The position numbers were made by a program, and so were the translations under genes. From NCBI GenBank assembly GCA_037200125.1, contig JBBCGS010000005.1, positions 434,001 to 498,000 on the forward strand: a DNA stretch of 64,000 nt, read 5' to 3'. Numbering within the stretch: the stretch's first letter is position 1; every line of letters starts with the position of its first letter. This document shows, one piece after another, positions 9,594 to 18,912 of this stretch. This DNA is from JADGHX01 sp037200125 (lineage in GTDB: Bacteria; Pseudomonadota; Gammaproteobacteria; Steroidobacterales; Steroidobacteraceae). The notes below the pieces were generated by a model. It worked only from the letters and a program-made list of their open reading frames with translations, made no database searches and was not told where the DNA came from.

Positions 9594-10544
9594 CTATCGG
9601 ACGATGGCGAGCCACGGCGTGAGGTGGAGGACGGAATGGCCCTGACTGGTGGCCAGCGCATCGAGGCCTTCGTCCAATCGATCGAAGGTGAGAATCGCAC
9701 CGACGTGCTTCTGTTCCGGCGCGGCCCAGAACAGCACGTGTCCGCGACGGTAACGATTGATCCGCGCGGCCGCCTCTTCGAGCGTCACGCCCGCGAGCAC
9801 GAGCTTTCTATCCCGCCAAGCGAGCGCGTCGGCCTCGCGGAATGAATGCATTTCGGGCCGCCGTTCCCCGGCGGCAAAGTCCACGCCCTCCCCTGCGCGC
9901 ACATCCATGATCGGCGTTCCGTGACGGCTCACGACCACGACGCCTTCAGTTACTTTCAGAGACACATCTCCGCCAGCGCCTCGGGCCACGGAGAACGCGG
10001 TGCCTCGCGCAGTCACTTCCACGCCGCCTGCGGCCACGACGAACGGCTGTTCCGGCGCGTGCCGCACCTTGAACCACGCCTCACCTTCGAGGAGTTGCAC
10101 GCGGCGCTCGGCATCGCTGTATGCAAGGTCGAGGGCGGTCCCCGAATTGAGCCAGGCCTGAGAACCGTCGCGAAGATCAATTGTCCTCACCTCTCCAAGG
10201 TGAGTTGCGTAGTCGGCAAATGCGCCGACGAAAGGGTTCACCAGAAGGACAACCGCTACAGCAGCGGTCGCGGCGGCCGCGCCCAGCGAGGTCCACACTG
10301 CGCGTATTCGGCGCGACCGCCACTTATCCGCTGCAATGGAGCGTTGGAAAACGCCCTGGGTATTCTCGAGCGCCGCCCAGCGATTGCGCTCGTCGCGAAA
10401 CGCATCCGAGTTCCGGATCGAAGCGCCGTGCCACGAGCGAAACTCCCGCAACTCGTCCTCGCTCATTTCGCGCGACGCGAGCCGCGCCACCCAGTGTCGG
10501 GCGACCTCGCGCGCATCGCCGACGGCGGATAGCGGGTGCGCCAT
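9594..10544 (-). CDS. FecR-type transmembrane anti-sigma regulator (FecR2)
   Basis: Sigma-binding N-terminal domain (VARHWVARLASREMSEDELR), transmembrane helix (AAAATAAVAVVLLVNPFVGA), periplasmic FecR domain (GEVRTIDLRDGSQAWLNSGT; EAWFKVRHAPEQPFVVAAGG) and C-terminal STN-like module (LAGVTLEEAAARINRYRRGH). ATG 10544 overlaps the sigma stop as TGATG; a GTG one codon earlier is also possible. The tight overlap implies coupled translation and near-equal amounts of the two proteins. Partner genes are sigma2 upstream and TBDR2 downstream. Confidence 0.92.
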   Translation of the reverse strand: MAHPLSAVGDAREVARHWVARLASREMSEDELREFRSWHGASIRNSDAFRDERNRWAALENTQGVFQRSIAADKWRSRRIRAVWTSLGAAAATAAVAVVLLVNPFVGAFADYATHLGEVRTIDLRDGSQAWLNSGTALDLAYSDAERRVQLLEGEAWFKVRHAPEQPFVVAAGGVEVTARGTAFSVARGAGGDVSLKVTEGVVVVSRHGTPIMDVRAGEGVDFAAGERRPEMHSFREADALAWRDRKLVLAGVTLEEAAARINRYRRGHVLFWAAPEQKHVGAILTFDRLDEGLDALATSQGHSVLHLTPWLAIVR

Positions 10545-11068
10545 CACTTCTCCCGCCCCTCGCCCAGCGCCGCGAGGGCTCGCCGCACATTCTTCTCCAC
10601 CGCCGTCTTGCTGATGCCGAGACGCTCCGCGATCTCGCTCTGACTGAGGCCTTCGAAGCGGTTGAGATAGAACACTTCCCGGCAGCGCGGCGGCAGTCGC
10701 TCGATCACACGGCTCACGCGCGCAAACTCTTCCTGCGTGAGCGTGACGGATTCAGGAGACGCTTCCGGCTCCGGCTCGAGCCAGAAGGCCGCTTCGGCAA
10801 GGATTTCGGCGTGGCGCCGCTCGGCCTTGCGCCGATCACTCGCGAGGTTCGCCGCGGTTCGAAACAGGAACGCGCGCGGATCGTTGATCGCAACGCCCGC
10901 CTCGGAGGCGCGCAGGTACGCTTCCTGCGCAACATCCCGCGCCGTCGCGAGACAATGCAGCCTGCCGGAGAGAAAGCGCACGAGATCCCCGTGGCTTCGC
11001 ACATAAGCCTCATCCAGCCGGTCGTCTTCCCCGGGCTCGGGCGCTGGCTCGTCTCCGATGGATGACAT
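10544..11068 (-). CDS. ECF sigma factor, FecI-like (sigma2)
   Basis: Length 174 residues. Region 2 is seen in LATARDVAQEAYLRASEAG and DPRAFLFRTAANLASDRRK; region 4 in LPPRCREVFYLNRFEGLSQ with helix-turn-helix SEIAERLGISKTAVEKNV. First gene of the sigma2-FecR2-TBDR2 set; a GH116 gene ends 95 bases upstream on the same strand, so cotranscription with it cannot be excluded. Confidence 0.92.
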   Translation of the reverse strand: MSSIGDEPAPEPGEDDRLDEAYVRSHGDLVRFLSGRLHCLATARDVAQEAYLRASEAGVAINDPRAFLFRTAANLASDRRKAERRHAEILAEAAFWLEPEPEASPESVTLTQEEFARVSRVIERLPPRCREVFYLNRFEGLSQSEIAERLGISKTAVEKNVRRALAALGEGREK

Positions 11069-11163
11069 GTGGACCGGACGTTACTCGCGGGCTCAAACGC
11101 CTCAGCATCGGAAACGATTGAGGGGGCCGGGCACCGCAAGTCGCGGCCACAATCCCGAAAAAA

Positions 11164-13839
11164 TCAGCCTTCCAGCTCGCCCGCCTCGGGCAGATGCGCG
11201 ATCCGCAGCCCTTCGGATGCCACGCGAATCTCCCGGCCCTCCATCATGTCGACAGGGGCCGGGAACTTCAGGATGCCGCCCGGCTGCACGGTGATCACAC
11301 TGTTCGCCGCGGACGCGATCACCACTTTCGCGGTAACGCCGGCGTTCAGCGGCAGGCCCAGCTCCCGGATGGTGAGCGATCCGCCGAGCACGATGAGCCG
11401 CGCCTCGCCACGTCGAAGCCTCAACAGCCCCCACCCGTTCTCGATGGCCCAGAACACACAGACTTCCTCGCCCGAGCGCACCTTGGGGTCGAACCCGATG
11501 TAGCCTCGAGTGAGATCGAACGTGAATCCCGACAACACGAGCACGCCCGCGTAAGCCGCCATCGAGCGCGCGTAGTTCGAGCCGCACTCCATCTCGTTCC
11601 ACGGATTTCGTCGCGAGCCGTCATAACGATCGCGCACTGCGCGGAATACTTTCGTGCCCTCGAAGAGCAGGCCGTGTTGCATGAGCGTGGAACCCAATGC
11701 GTACTCGAACCCATGGAACGTTTCCTGCGCGTACGGCACCGGAATCGCAGGCTTCGACGTCCCTTCCGGCCACGTGCAGATGACCGTGCCGGCTTCATCC
11801 TCGAACCCGTACACGCGGCACGGGTTGTAGATGTCGCCGAGTCTTTCCTTGAAGTTCCGCGCGTAGACCGTACGGAGCGCGGTGACGACTTTGTCGCGAT
11901 CGAAAATGTCACCGAGGCCGTACAAGTCCGCGTGCCACTGGCCGATCACCTGATCGACGAGGCAGCCCTCGCCGATCTGATACCGCACCTGGCCGTGCTC
12001 TTCGCTCCAATACAGCTCTTCCATCGAGCCTTCGACGATAGCATCCGGTCCCGAGGCGAACCGGTCGATCGGCGTGCGATCGGCAAGATCGATACGCTGG
12101 ACGAAATGGGTGCCATTGAAGAGATTGTCGTTCGTCCAGCGGCGGCCTCTTTCGAAAAGAGCCGAATACTCATCGTGCGCGGACACGTCGCCGAGCGCCG
12201 CCGCCATGCGCGCGCCGGCCTTCAGCGCACCGAGGTAGAAACCATTGAGCCATGAGTTCGGACCGAACAGCTCCATGTCCAGCGTGTGATGCTGGCGGCC
12301 GGTGAGGACACCGGTTTTCTCCGGATCCCAGCGATCGGGATTACCCTCGTGCCACGCGAAGCCGATCGCCGCCTTGACCGCCGGCCACTCCCGCGCGAGC
12401 CAGGTCGTGTCGCCGGAAATCTTCCAGTCGCGATAGGTCTTGAGGACGCTGCCGAACTGGCCGTCCACGCACGGGCGGACGGATGTTCTCGGGCTGCCGA
12501 GCGGCAGCTGCAGGCGGAAGGACATGCCGCCGGTTTGCGGATCCATGTTGTAACGGAAATCCGCCTCGCGCATGGAGCGTTCGAGCGAAGGAAACAGGAA
12601 TGGCAGCGTCTGCTGGTAGTTCCAGACGTGCGTGCAACTGCCTTCGCACACGCCCCACGTGGAATGCAGCCCTTCCCAACCGTAGAACGTGCCGTCTTCC
12701 AGTCGAAGCACGGTCGGGGTCTTGAGAATGGAGATGTTTGCGCCGGCGGCGTCGATGACGGACCGCGGCAGCGTCTGCTGATAGAACGCGTCGCGAAACG
12801 TGAACGTCCGCTCGCGCAACGAGCTCCAGCGACGGAACGCGGTGCTCGTCACGGTGCCGACGTCGGGGAAGAGCGTGGCGTAATGGTTTCGCCACGTCGG
12901 GCGCGTTCGCTTCTCGGTATCGTTCGAGGACTCCGACTCCCAGTACTTCACGAAGGTCGGAACGTACCATGCGAGGAGGAACCGCACGCGCCTGCGCTCG
13001 CCCGGAGCGAGCGGAAAATGCGCGGCCACGAGCGTATGGTCTGGATCGCGCCGCGCCCAGCGACCGCCGTCATAGCGACGATCTTCGAAGCGTCCGCCTC
13101 GAAGCACGTCGTTCCAGTAGGCCTCCGGCATGTCGAACCACGCGCCACGAAAGAGTTGGCGCTGCACGCTGATGTCTTCCGCGTCACAGGCGAGCAACAG
13201 CGCTCCCTCGCCGGGATCGCCGGCGGGCTTGCCCTGCGTCTCGTGACGCGCCCCGCTCCAGCCATCCTGGGTAACAGCCACGGTCCGCGACGAAGAGCCG
13301 AACGGGTTGCCCAGAACGCCGATGACCGTGTAGTCCGCCGCCGCCTTGCCGGTGTTCTCGATGTCGATCTCGAAGAACGCCGCCGGCAGACTGGAGTCGT
13401 CCGGCTGCATCGGGATGAGCGGATTGAACGCCCTCAGCGTCGCGACACCCGGAAAGCGCGCATCGTGAAACTCCACTTCCGCAACCGGAAAGCGTCCGTC
13501 GAAACGACACTCCGCGAAATGCGGCATGCTCGTGAGATAGCCGCGCCGCGCGCCGAACCCGAAGCCATTGCCGGCATCGCCGCTCGCCGCGCCGAGGAAC
13601 GGGCCGTTCAGAATACGCGCGTCGACAACCTTGCCGCCGCGCTCCGCGCGTACCGCGAAGTGCGAGAAACCGTTCGTGCTGCCCTTGTTGGGGCGGTTGA
13701 AGATTTCCCAGTCGATGAGACGACCGCCACCGGACAGGCCGATGGAGCCAGTGCCGATTCCGCCGAGGGGGAAGGAGATTTCTTTTTGGCGTTCGCCGTC
13801 GTAACGAAAGGCGGAAACGGGCGAGGACGGCGTCGACAT
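11164..13839 (-). CDS. GH116-family glycoside hydrolase (GBA2/DUF608 type)
   Basis: An 891-residue protein with the N-terminal beta-sandwich (GBA2_N-like: FPLGGIGTGSIGLSGGGRLI, residues about 23-42) and a C-terminal (alpha/alpha)6 catalytic domain. By comparison with GH116, the nucleophile is probably Glu399 (CEGSCTHVWNYQQ) and the acid/base Asp521 (HHTLDMELFGPNSW). Family members act as retaining beta-glucosidases, beta-xylosidases or glucosylceramidases; which applies here is not readable. There is no signal peptide, so it likely acts in the cytoplasm on imported glycosides. No clear Shine-Dalgarno site precedes ATG 13839. It sits between two receptor modules, next to a receptor fragment. 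Confidence 0.88.
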   Translation of the reverse strand: MSTPSSPVSAFRYDGERQKEISFPLGGIGTGSIGLSGGGRLIDWEIFNRPNKGSTNGFSHFAVRAERGGKVVDARILNGPFLGAASGDAGNGFGFGARRGYLTSMPHFAECRFDGRFPVAEVEFHDARFPGVATLRAFNPLIPMQPDDSSLPAAFFEIDIENTGKAAADYTVIGVLGNPFGSSSRTVAVTQDGWSGARHETQGKPAGDPGEGALLLACDAEDISVQRQLFRGAWFDMPEAYWNDVLRGGRFEDRRYDGGRWARRDPDHTLVAAHFPLAPGERRRVRFLLAWYVPTFVKYWESESSNDTEKRTRPTWRNHYATLFPDVGTVTSTAFRRWSSLRERTFTFRDAFYQQTLPRSVIDAAGANISILKTPTVLRLEDGTFYGWEGLHSTWGVCEGSCTHVWNYQQTLPFLFPSLERSMREADFRYNMDPQTGGMSFRLQLPLGSPRTSVRPCVDGQFGSVLKTYRDWKISGDTTWLAREWPAVKAAIGFAWHEGNPDRWDPEKTGVLTGRQHHTLDMELFGPNSWLNGFYLGALKAGARMAAALGDVSAHDEYSALFERGRRWTNDNLFNGTHFVQRIDLADRTPIDRFASGPDAIVEGSMEELYWSEEHGQVRYQIGEGCLVDQVIGQWHADLYGLGDIFDRDKVVTALRTVYARNFKERLGDIYNPCRVYGFEDEAGTVICTWPEGTSKPAIPVPYAQETFHGFEYALGSTLMQHGLLFEGTKVFRAVRDRYDGSRRNPWNEMECGSNYARSMAAYAGVLVLSGFTFDLTRGYIGFDPKVRSGEEVCVFWAIENGWGLLRLRRGEARLIVLGGSLTIRELGLPLNAGVTAKVVIASAANSVITVQPGGILKFPAPVDMMEGREIRVASEGLRIAHLPEAGELEG

Positions 13840-13930
13840 GATGGTATCGGTCAGGAGAATAATCTGGCCACTCTAGGGCAGAGGCGGAGGCGTCGGCGCC
13901 CGACCAAAGTTGGTTCATCGAGTAGAGATG

Positions 13931-13970
13931 CCGAGCTTGGACGCCGCTCGATGGCGGCGTCCAGACTCGG
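13931..13970. terminator. strong hairpin between GH116 and the receptor fragment
   Basis: Nested stem CCGAG...CTCGG and GGACGCCGC...GCGGCGTCC. It lies just after the receptor-fragment stop on the minus strand; no T-tract on either side. Confidence 0.5.
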
Positions 13971-13975
13971 AAGGA

Positions 13976-14335
13976 TCAGAACGATCCGCGGAAGGTCACC
14001 GTATAGCTGCGAGGCTCACCGTACCAGTTGCCGCTGGTGCTGCTGCCCATGGTCTGGTAGTAGTTTCGATTGGCGAGGTTGTTGATATTAACCGCCACGT
14101 TCCAGCGATCGGTCAGTTCGAAGGCCGCTCTCGCCTCGCCGGGCTGCGGCAGCCGACGCCGGAAGAAGACCGTGAGCGCGGAATAATGGTCGATGACCAG
14201 CCGGGTCCAGAAGGCACGCTTCGGCGATTTCACGGCGGTGGCTCCGCCGGCGGGCGGGCGGAGCCCGGCTTCAGTTGTCGGATAGTGGTCATCGTAAGCG
14301 GGTCGCGGAAACGGCCTCGCGAATGGCGAGTCCAC
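13976..14335 (-). pseudogene. TBDR C-terminal remnant
   Basis: The last 50 or so residues (DRWNVAVNINNLANRNYYQT through SYTVTFRGSF) match the barrel end of the intact receptors almost residue for residue, including the terminal Phe. Upstream only degraded echoes remain (SPKRAF for SPKHLL, DHYSALTVFFRR for FYAVFSARAA), then unrelated sequence. There is no signal peptide, STN domain or plug, so it cannot form a receptor. It is the stub of a deleted module whose sigma and fecR are gone, now adjoining GH116. Confidence 0.85.
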
Positions 14336-14412
14336 CCTCTTTCCTTACGACGGTGCAGCGCCTGAGTCGGGTACCACCCGAACGAGAATAGGCTGAATTC
14401 GTTGCACATTTA

Positions 14413-14438
14413 GTCGCGCAGCGAGACCGCTGCGCGAC
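14413..14438. terminator. hairpin after TBDR3
   Basis: An 11-bp perfect stem (GTCGCGCAGCG / CGCTGCGCGAC) with an AGAC loop lies 17 bases past the TBDR3 stop. The plus side continues GTTTTCC; the minus side continues TAAATG. Confidence 0.55.
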
Positions 14439-14454
14439 GTTTTCCTAAGACAGA

Positions 14455-17169
14455 TCAGAAATTGCCGTGGAATGTCAGCGTGTAGCTGCGGGGCGCGCCG
14501 TACCAGTTGCCGCCGGAACTGCTGCTCACGGTCTGGTAGTACCGGCGATCGGCGAGATTCTCGATGTTGAGCGCCGCATTCCAGCGCTTGTCGATCTGGT
14601 ATGCCAACCGTCCCGAAAAGACCGCGTAGAAGCCCTGCGTGAACTCGTACGGCTTGTTCGCCCCCGGCTTGCAGGTTGCCGTCGGGTTACCGTTAGCATC
14701 GGTTCCGAGGTTGTAGTCCACGCAGACGCTGCCGGCCTGATAGCTGCTCGTCTGCGCGTTCACGCCGCCACTCATACTCAACCGATGGAGCCATTCGCTA
14801 CCTTGGAACTTGTAGCTCGACCACAGTTTCAAGAGGTGTTTCGGGGCGAGACTGATCGTGGGGCGGGTCGGCGTGTCCGGATTTCCGCTGTACGCGTCGC
14901 TGCCACGGACCTCGTTCTCGTTGAACGTGTAGCCACCGGAAATCTGCCATCCTCTCGACACCTCTCCGCCAACCTCGAGATCGGAACCCTGGCTGACGTT
15001 GTTCCGGTTGCCTATGAAATAGCAGCAGACATGCCAACCATCAGGCAGAAGCCCCCCCGTACTCTCGTATGGACCGTTGCCATTACGGATGCCGTAATTC
15101 TTCTGCTCGATTCGATAGACCGCGAGGCTTGCATTGAGACGGCCGCCAGGTGCCTCGAACTTAAGGCCACCCTCCACATTGCTTCCCGTAATCGGCTCCA
15201 GGGACTGACCAGACTGCGTAACCTGGGCAGCCTGCGAGTGATACACGTCCGTATAGCTTGCGTATGCCGAGAATTGCTTGCTGATGTCGTAAGTAAATGC
15301 GTATGTCGGGGGCCAGGAGAAGTCGTGTGCAACATGGTGCGCCTGCTGGTCCACACGCGTGACCTGACCTGCGGCGTTGTATCCCTGGGACTGACTGAAA
15401 TCCTTGTAGTAGTTGTAGTGCAGGCTGGTCATGAAGTGCAGTGGCTCGAGCAGCGTCAGGCGCACATTGGCGTAGACGCCCGCCTGCTTCTGGCCAAGAT
15501 TGTTGAAATCCTGCGAGAGGTACCCGGAGGCCGGCTCCGCGTACATCGAGCTATTGGGGTCAAAATGAAAGACATCGATGGGTGGCGGGCCGACCGTGCC
15601 TAACGGCGAAACGTAGTTGCTCGGAATCAGATTGCTGTAAGACTTGACGTGACCACCACCCCCATCTTCGTCGTAGTTGGCACCGAGTACCACGTACTGG
15701 CGATGGCCGAACAGTTCGAACGAGCCGTTCGCTGTCAGGTCGACCATTGACTGCGTGCTGGCTGAAACGCCCATGGACGCCGCCAGCACCGGTCCCCGGA
15801 GAGTCACGGGATTCACGGTGCCGCTCTCGTATGCGTACTTGGAGGTACGGGACTGCGAGATCCGGGTTACCTTGAGCTTCACGGACCAGTCGGCACCCAG
15901 CTTCTGCTCGATCTGGCCGAACACTTCCTTGCCTTCATTGACGTATCTATTCCAGGGCAAGGCGAACGATGCGCTACGCGAAAGCGAAAGATCGTCTCCG
16001 GTGTCGAAGCGAGGCAGGCCGTTGATCCACGGAACGGCGTCCAGCCGAGTGAGGCTCAGGCCGACGCTCGCGACGAGTCCGGGCGTGACGTCGCCTTCGA
16101 GTATTCCGTAGACGAGCGTGTTGCTGTTGCTGGCTACATCGTAGAAATAATTCTGATCCTGGTAGCTTACGACGGCGCGACCGCGAAGCCGGTCGTCGAA
16201 GCCAAGCGGCGCTGTCGCATCGACCATGACGCGATAGTTATTCCAGCTGCCCACCGCCGCTTCCACCAGCGTTTGCGCATGGTCGAGCGGTCGTTTGCGG
16301 GAAAGGTTCACCACACCGCCAGGCTCTCCATAGCCGTTGAAAGCGCCGTCCGCGCCTCGCAGTATCTCCGCGTGGTCGAACATGGCCATGTTCGACACCG
16401 AAGGGACGTACGCGTAGAAGCCGTTGAACGCATTGCCGAGAATCGTCGGGGGGCTCAGGGTCAGCGGCGCCCCGCCATCGATCTGTATTTTCGATATCGC
16501 GAACCCACGCGAATAGTAGCTCTCGCTGAGCGACCCGGAGCTTCCCTGAACCGTGGTGATTCCGGTAGCGCGTTTCATCAGTGACCCGAAGTCCAGGATA
16601 TTCTGGTCGCGCATTTGCTCCTGGGTGATCACGCTCACGGATTGCGGCGTCTCGCGAAGAGACAACGGCGCCTTGCTCGCTACGCTGAGTGCGCTGCTCG
16701 TGTAGCTGCCGGTGCCCTCCGTGGCGGTTGGATCGGTACTACCGTTCACGCCCGCAAGGCCCGTGCGCCCGCCTGTCGCACCTTCTACGCGAACCGGGCC
16801 AAGCACCCGCGCACCTTCCGCGCTGCTCGCCTTCTCGATGACTACGGTGCCGCTGTTCGTAAATCGGAACGTCAGCCCCGTGTCGCCGAGCAAGCGCTCG
16901 AGGGCGGCACGCGCCGTGAGATCGCCGGAAACGCCGCGCGTGCTCAATCCGGCAGCGAGGCTTGCCGGATAAACGAGCGCGATGCCGCTTTCATCCGCGA
17001 ATCGGTTCAATGCCGTGGCCAGAGGTCCGGCCGGAATCTGATAGCGTCGTATGGAAGACTGCGTTTTCGGCACATCCTGCGTGCGGGAATTTTCCTGCGC
17101 AACGGCCATCTGCGCGAAGCAGATGAGGGACGCGGCAATGATGCCGGGTCCGAGTAATGACTTTTGCAT
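14455..17169 (-). CDS. TonB-dependent siderophore-type receptor/transducer (TBDR3)
   Basis: Start ATG 17169 has AGGG 6 nt upstream and gives a standard signal peptide (SLLGPGIIAASLICFAQMAV ending AVAQE), then STN (YQIPAGPLATALNRFADESG), plug (TPQSVSVITQEQM, EILRGADGAFNGYGEPGG) and barrel ending SYTLTFHGNF; about 904 residues. The CCY loop motif is present (HVCCYFIG), but the CLC loop motif of most siblings is replaced (SASFALPWNR). It follows FecR3 by 108 bases. Confidence 0.93.
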   Translation of the reverse strand: MQKSLLGPGIIAASLICFAQMAVAQENSRTQDVPKTQSSIRRYQIPAGPLATALNRFADESGIALVYPASLAAGLSTRGVSGDLTARAALERLLGDTGLTFRFTNSGTVVIEKASSAEGARVLGPVRVEGATGGRTGLAGVNGSTDPTATEGTGSYTSSALSVASKAPLSLRETPQSVSVITQEQMRDQNILDFGSLMKRATGITTVQGSSGSLSESYYSRGFAISKIQIDGGAPLTLSPPTILGNAFNGFYAYVPSVSNMAMFDHAEILRGADGAFNGYGEPGGVVNLSRKRPLDHAQTLVEAAVGSWNNYRVMVDATAPLGFDDRLRGRAVVSYQDQNYFYDVASNSNTLVYGILEGDVTPGLVASVGLSLTRLDAVPWINGLPRFDTGDDLSLSRSASFALPWNRYVNEGKEVFGQIEQKLGADWSVKLKVTRISQSRTSKYAYESGTVNPVTLRGPVLAASMGVSASTQSMVDLTANGSFELFGHRQYVVLGANYDEDGGGGHVKSYSNLIPSNYVSPLGTVGPPPIDVFHFDPNSSMYAEPASGYLSQDFNNLGQKQAGVYANVRLTLLEPLHFMTSLHYNYYKDFSQSQGYNAAGQVTRVDQQAHHVAHDFSWPPTYAFTYDISKQFSAYASYTDVYHSQAAQVTQSGQSLEPITGSNVEGGLKFEAPGGRLNASLAVYRIEQKNYGIRNGNGPYESTGGLLPDGWHVCCYFIGNRNNVSQGSDLEVGGEVSRGWQISGGYTFNENEVRGSDAYSGNPDTPTRPTISLAPKHLLKLWSSYKFQGSEWLHRLSMSGGVNAQTSSYQAGSVCVDYNLGTDANGNPTATCKPGANKPYEFTQGFYAVFSGRLAYQIDKRWNAALNIENLADRRYYQTVSSSSGGNWYGAPRSYTLTFHGNF

Positions 17170-17277
17170 GACAACCCTGAGATTTGTGCGCTTGCTGGTG
17201 CCCCGGCCCGTGCGCTCGCGCACGTTTCGGGGATCTTCGCCTGCAAGACGAAGCAGCTCGCAAAAACAGGATGTCGT

Positions 17278-18285
17278 TCAGCGACGCGCGAGAAAAACCC
17301 AGTAGCTCGTGAGCCAGTGCGCCTCGAGCCCGAGCGAGGTTTCGAGCGCGTTGATGCTGCCTTCACGATCGGTCACCGTGAACACGCCGTTCACGCGCAG
17401 CTCTCCGAGATCTCCGCCCATGAGCTGGATATGGCCATGCTGATAGCGATTGAGCTCGCCGATGACTTCGGCCAATGGCCGGTTTTCGACGATGAGGCGC
17501 CCGTGCCGCCAGGCGCCCGACTCCGCCGCAGCGGTGCCGATGTCGCCGAGGCCACGCACGGTGCCGTAGTGAACCTCTTGTCCGGGCACCAAGGTGACGT
17601 GCGCGCCGCTGCCGGCGGCAGTATCGCCGCCCGCCGACGGGAATCGCACGTCTATCGAGTGCTCGATGCCCGTGACGCGCACGCCATCGTCCAGCATGCG
17701 CACATCGAACACAGTTCCGAGCGCGCGCGTCCTGCCTCCACCGGCTTCGACGACGAACGGTCTCGCCGCGTCCGGGGCCACCTGGAACTGCGCTTCACCT
17801 TTCAACAACCTCACGGTGCGCAAGCCCGCATCGAAAGACACCGCCGCAGCGGAGTCGGTGTTGAGGGCCAGCGTGGAGCCATCCGGCAAGTGAAAGGCAC
17901 TGATCTCGCCGACTCGGGTGATGTAGTCCGAACGTGCCCAGAGCAGCGCTTTCGGCGAGACCATCGCGATGGCGGCGACCGTCGCCGCCGCAAGCCATAC
18001 GCCTGATTTGCGGGAAATCCACGTCACCGAGATCCCGATGTGCCTGCGGGCCGCGGCTTCCCGCGCCGGCAACGCGGGAGTGGGTGCGTCCGCCGCCATG
18101 TGGTGCTCGAGCCCGTCCGCGTCCGACCAGAGATTCATGACGATCTCATACGCCTGCGCATTGCCCGGCACGCTGCGCCACTCGCGAAACTCGGCCGCGT
18201 CCCGCGCCGAGAGCGGGCCGGCATCCTGCCGCACGAGCCATTGCACGGCTTGCTCCGCGACGGTGGCTGTGGTCGCCGGCCTCAT
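17278..18285 (-). CDS. FecR-type transmembrane anti-sigma regulator (FecR3)
   Basis: ATG 18285 overlaps the sigma3 stop (ATGA); the frame extends to 18429 but that part lies inside sigma3. The sigma-binding domain (AVQWLVRQDAGPLSARDAAE) is followed by a transmembrane helix (GVWLAAATVAAIAMVSPKAL), periplasmic FecR domain (GEISAFHLPDGSTLALNTDS; ARPFVVEAGGGRTRALGTVF) and C-terminal STN-like module (NRPLAEVIGELNRYQHGHIQ). It should couple TBDR3 to sigma3. Confidence 0.92.
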   Translation of the reverse strand: MRPATTATVAEQAVQWLVRQDAGPLSARDAAEFREWRSVPGNAQAYEIVMNLWSDADGLEHHMAADAPTPALPAREAAARRHIGISVTWISRKSGVWLAAATVAAIAMVSPKALLWARSDYITRVGEISAFHLPDGSTLALNTDSAAAVSFDAGLRTVRLLKGEAQFQVAPDAARPFVVEAGGGRTRALGTVFDVRMLDDGVRVTGIEHSIDVRFPSAGGDTAAGSGAHVTLVPGQEVHYGTVRGLGDIGTAAAESGAWRHGRLIVENRPLAEVIGELNRYQHGHIQLMGGDLGELRVNGVFTVTDREGSINALETSLGLEAHWLTSYWVFLARR

Positions 18286-18791
18286 TCGATCTGGCCCAGC
18301 TTCCGCAGACAATGCATCAGCGCGCGGCGCATGTGCTTTTCGACCATGTTGCGCGAGATGCCGAGGCGCTCGGCGATTTCCGCCTGATGCAGGTTCTCGA
18401 TCTTGCGCAGGACGAATACCTCGCGACACCGCGGCGGCAATTCTTCTACCGCTTTCATCAGCAACGCCAGTCGCTCGCGATCCTGAAGTTCCGCTTCGGG
18501 AGACGGCGCGCGCGGCTGATCGCCCTCCGCGACAGAGTCCGGCGTGACATGTGGGCCGCGCGACCTCTCCTGCCGTAGGTGATCGATCGCGAGATTGGCA
18601 GCGACGCGATAGACGAACGCGCGCGGATTCCCGATGCGCTCAACGCCGTCCACCGCGCGCACCCGCAGATACGTTTCCTGGACGATATCCGCCGCGGTCG
18701 CCGAGCAACCGACGCGCGCCCGGACATAACCGACCAGGTCGTCGTAGCAGAGCTCGAAGGCACTGAGGAGCGCCGAAACCGTTCCGTTCAC
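18282..18791 (-). CDS. ECF sigma factor, FecI-like (sigma3)
   Basis: 169 residues from a GTG start. Region 2 (CSATAADIVQETYLRVRAVD; NPRAFVYRVAANLAIDHLRQ) and region 4 (LPPRCREVFVLRKIENLHQA; EIAERLGISRNMVEKHM) are intact. It heads sigma3-FecR3-TBDR3, with 121 bases back to the TBDR4 stop, which carries a long GC hairpin. Confidence 0.92.
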   Translation of the reverse strand: MNGTVSALLSAFELCYDDLVGYVRARVGCSATAADIVQETYLRVRAVDGVERIGNPRAFVYRVAANLAIDHLRQERSRGPHVTPDSVAEGDQPRAPSPEAELQDRERLALLMKAVEELPPRCREVFVLRKIENLHQAEIAERLGISRNMVEKHMRRALMHCLRKLGQIE

Positions 18792-18861
18792 GCATCGCCC
18801 GATTTTTTGCGGGAGGCCACTTCAAACGAGTGAAGCGGACGCGGACCGCAATCGGGGAGGG

Positions 18862-18902
18862 GCGATGGGGGGGGAGCGGGCGCGCCCGCTCCCCCCCATC
18901 GC
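18862..18902. terminator. very GC-rich long hairpin after TBDR4
   Basis: Near-perfect inverted repeat of about 20 bp per arm (GCGATG, then a run of 8 G, then AGCGGGCG against its complement with 7 C). One unpaired G. It lies 11 bases beyond the TBDR4 stop on the minus strand, with no T-tract. Confidence 0.55.
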
Positions 18903-18912
18903 GCAGCCGGGA

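Noticed and set aside
12286..14085. 599-codon plus-strand open frame
   Set aside because: Antisense to the GH116 gene with Arg/Ala-rich low-complexity product; shadow.
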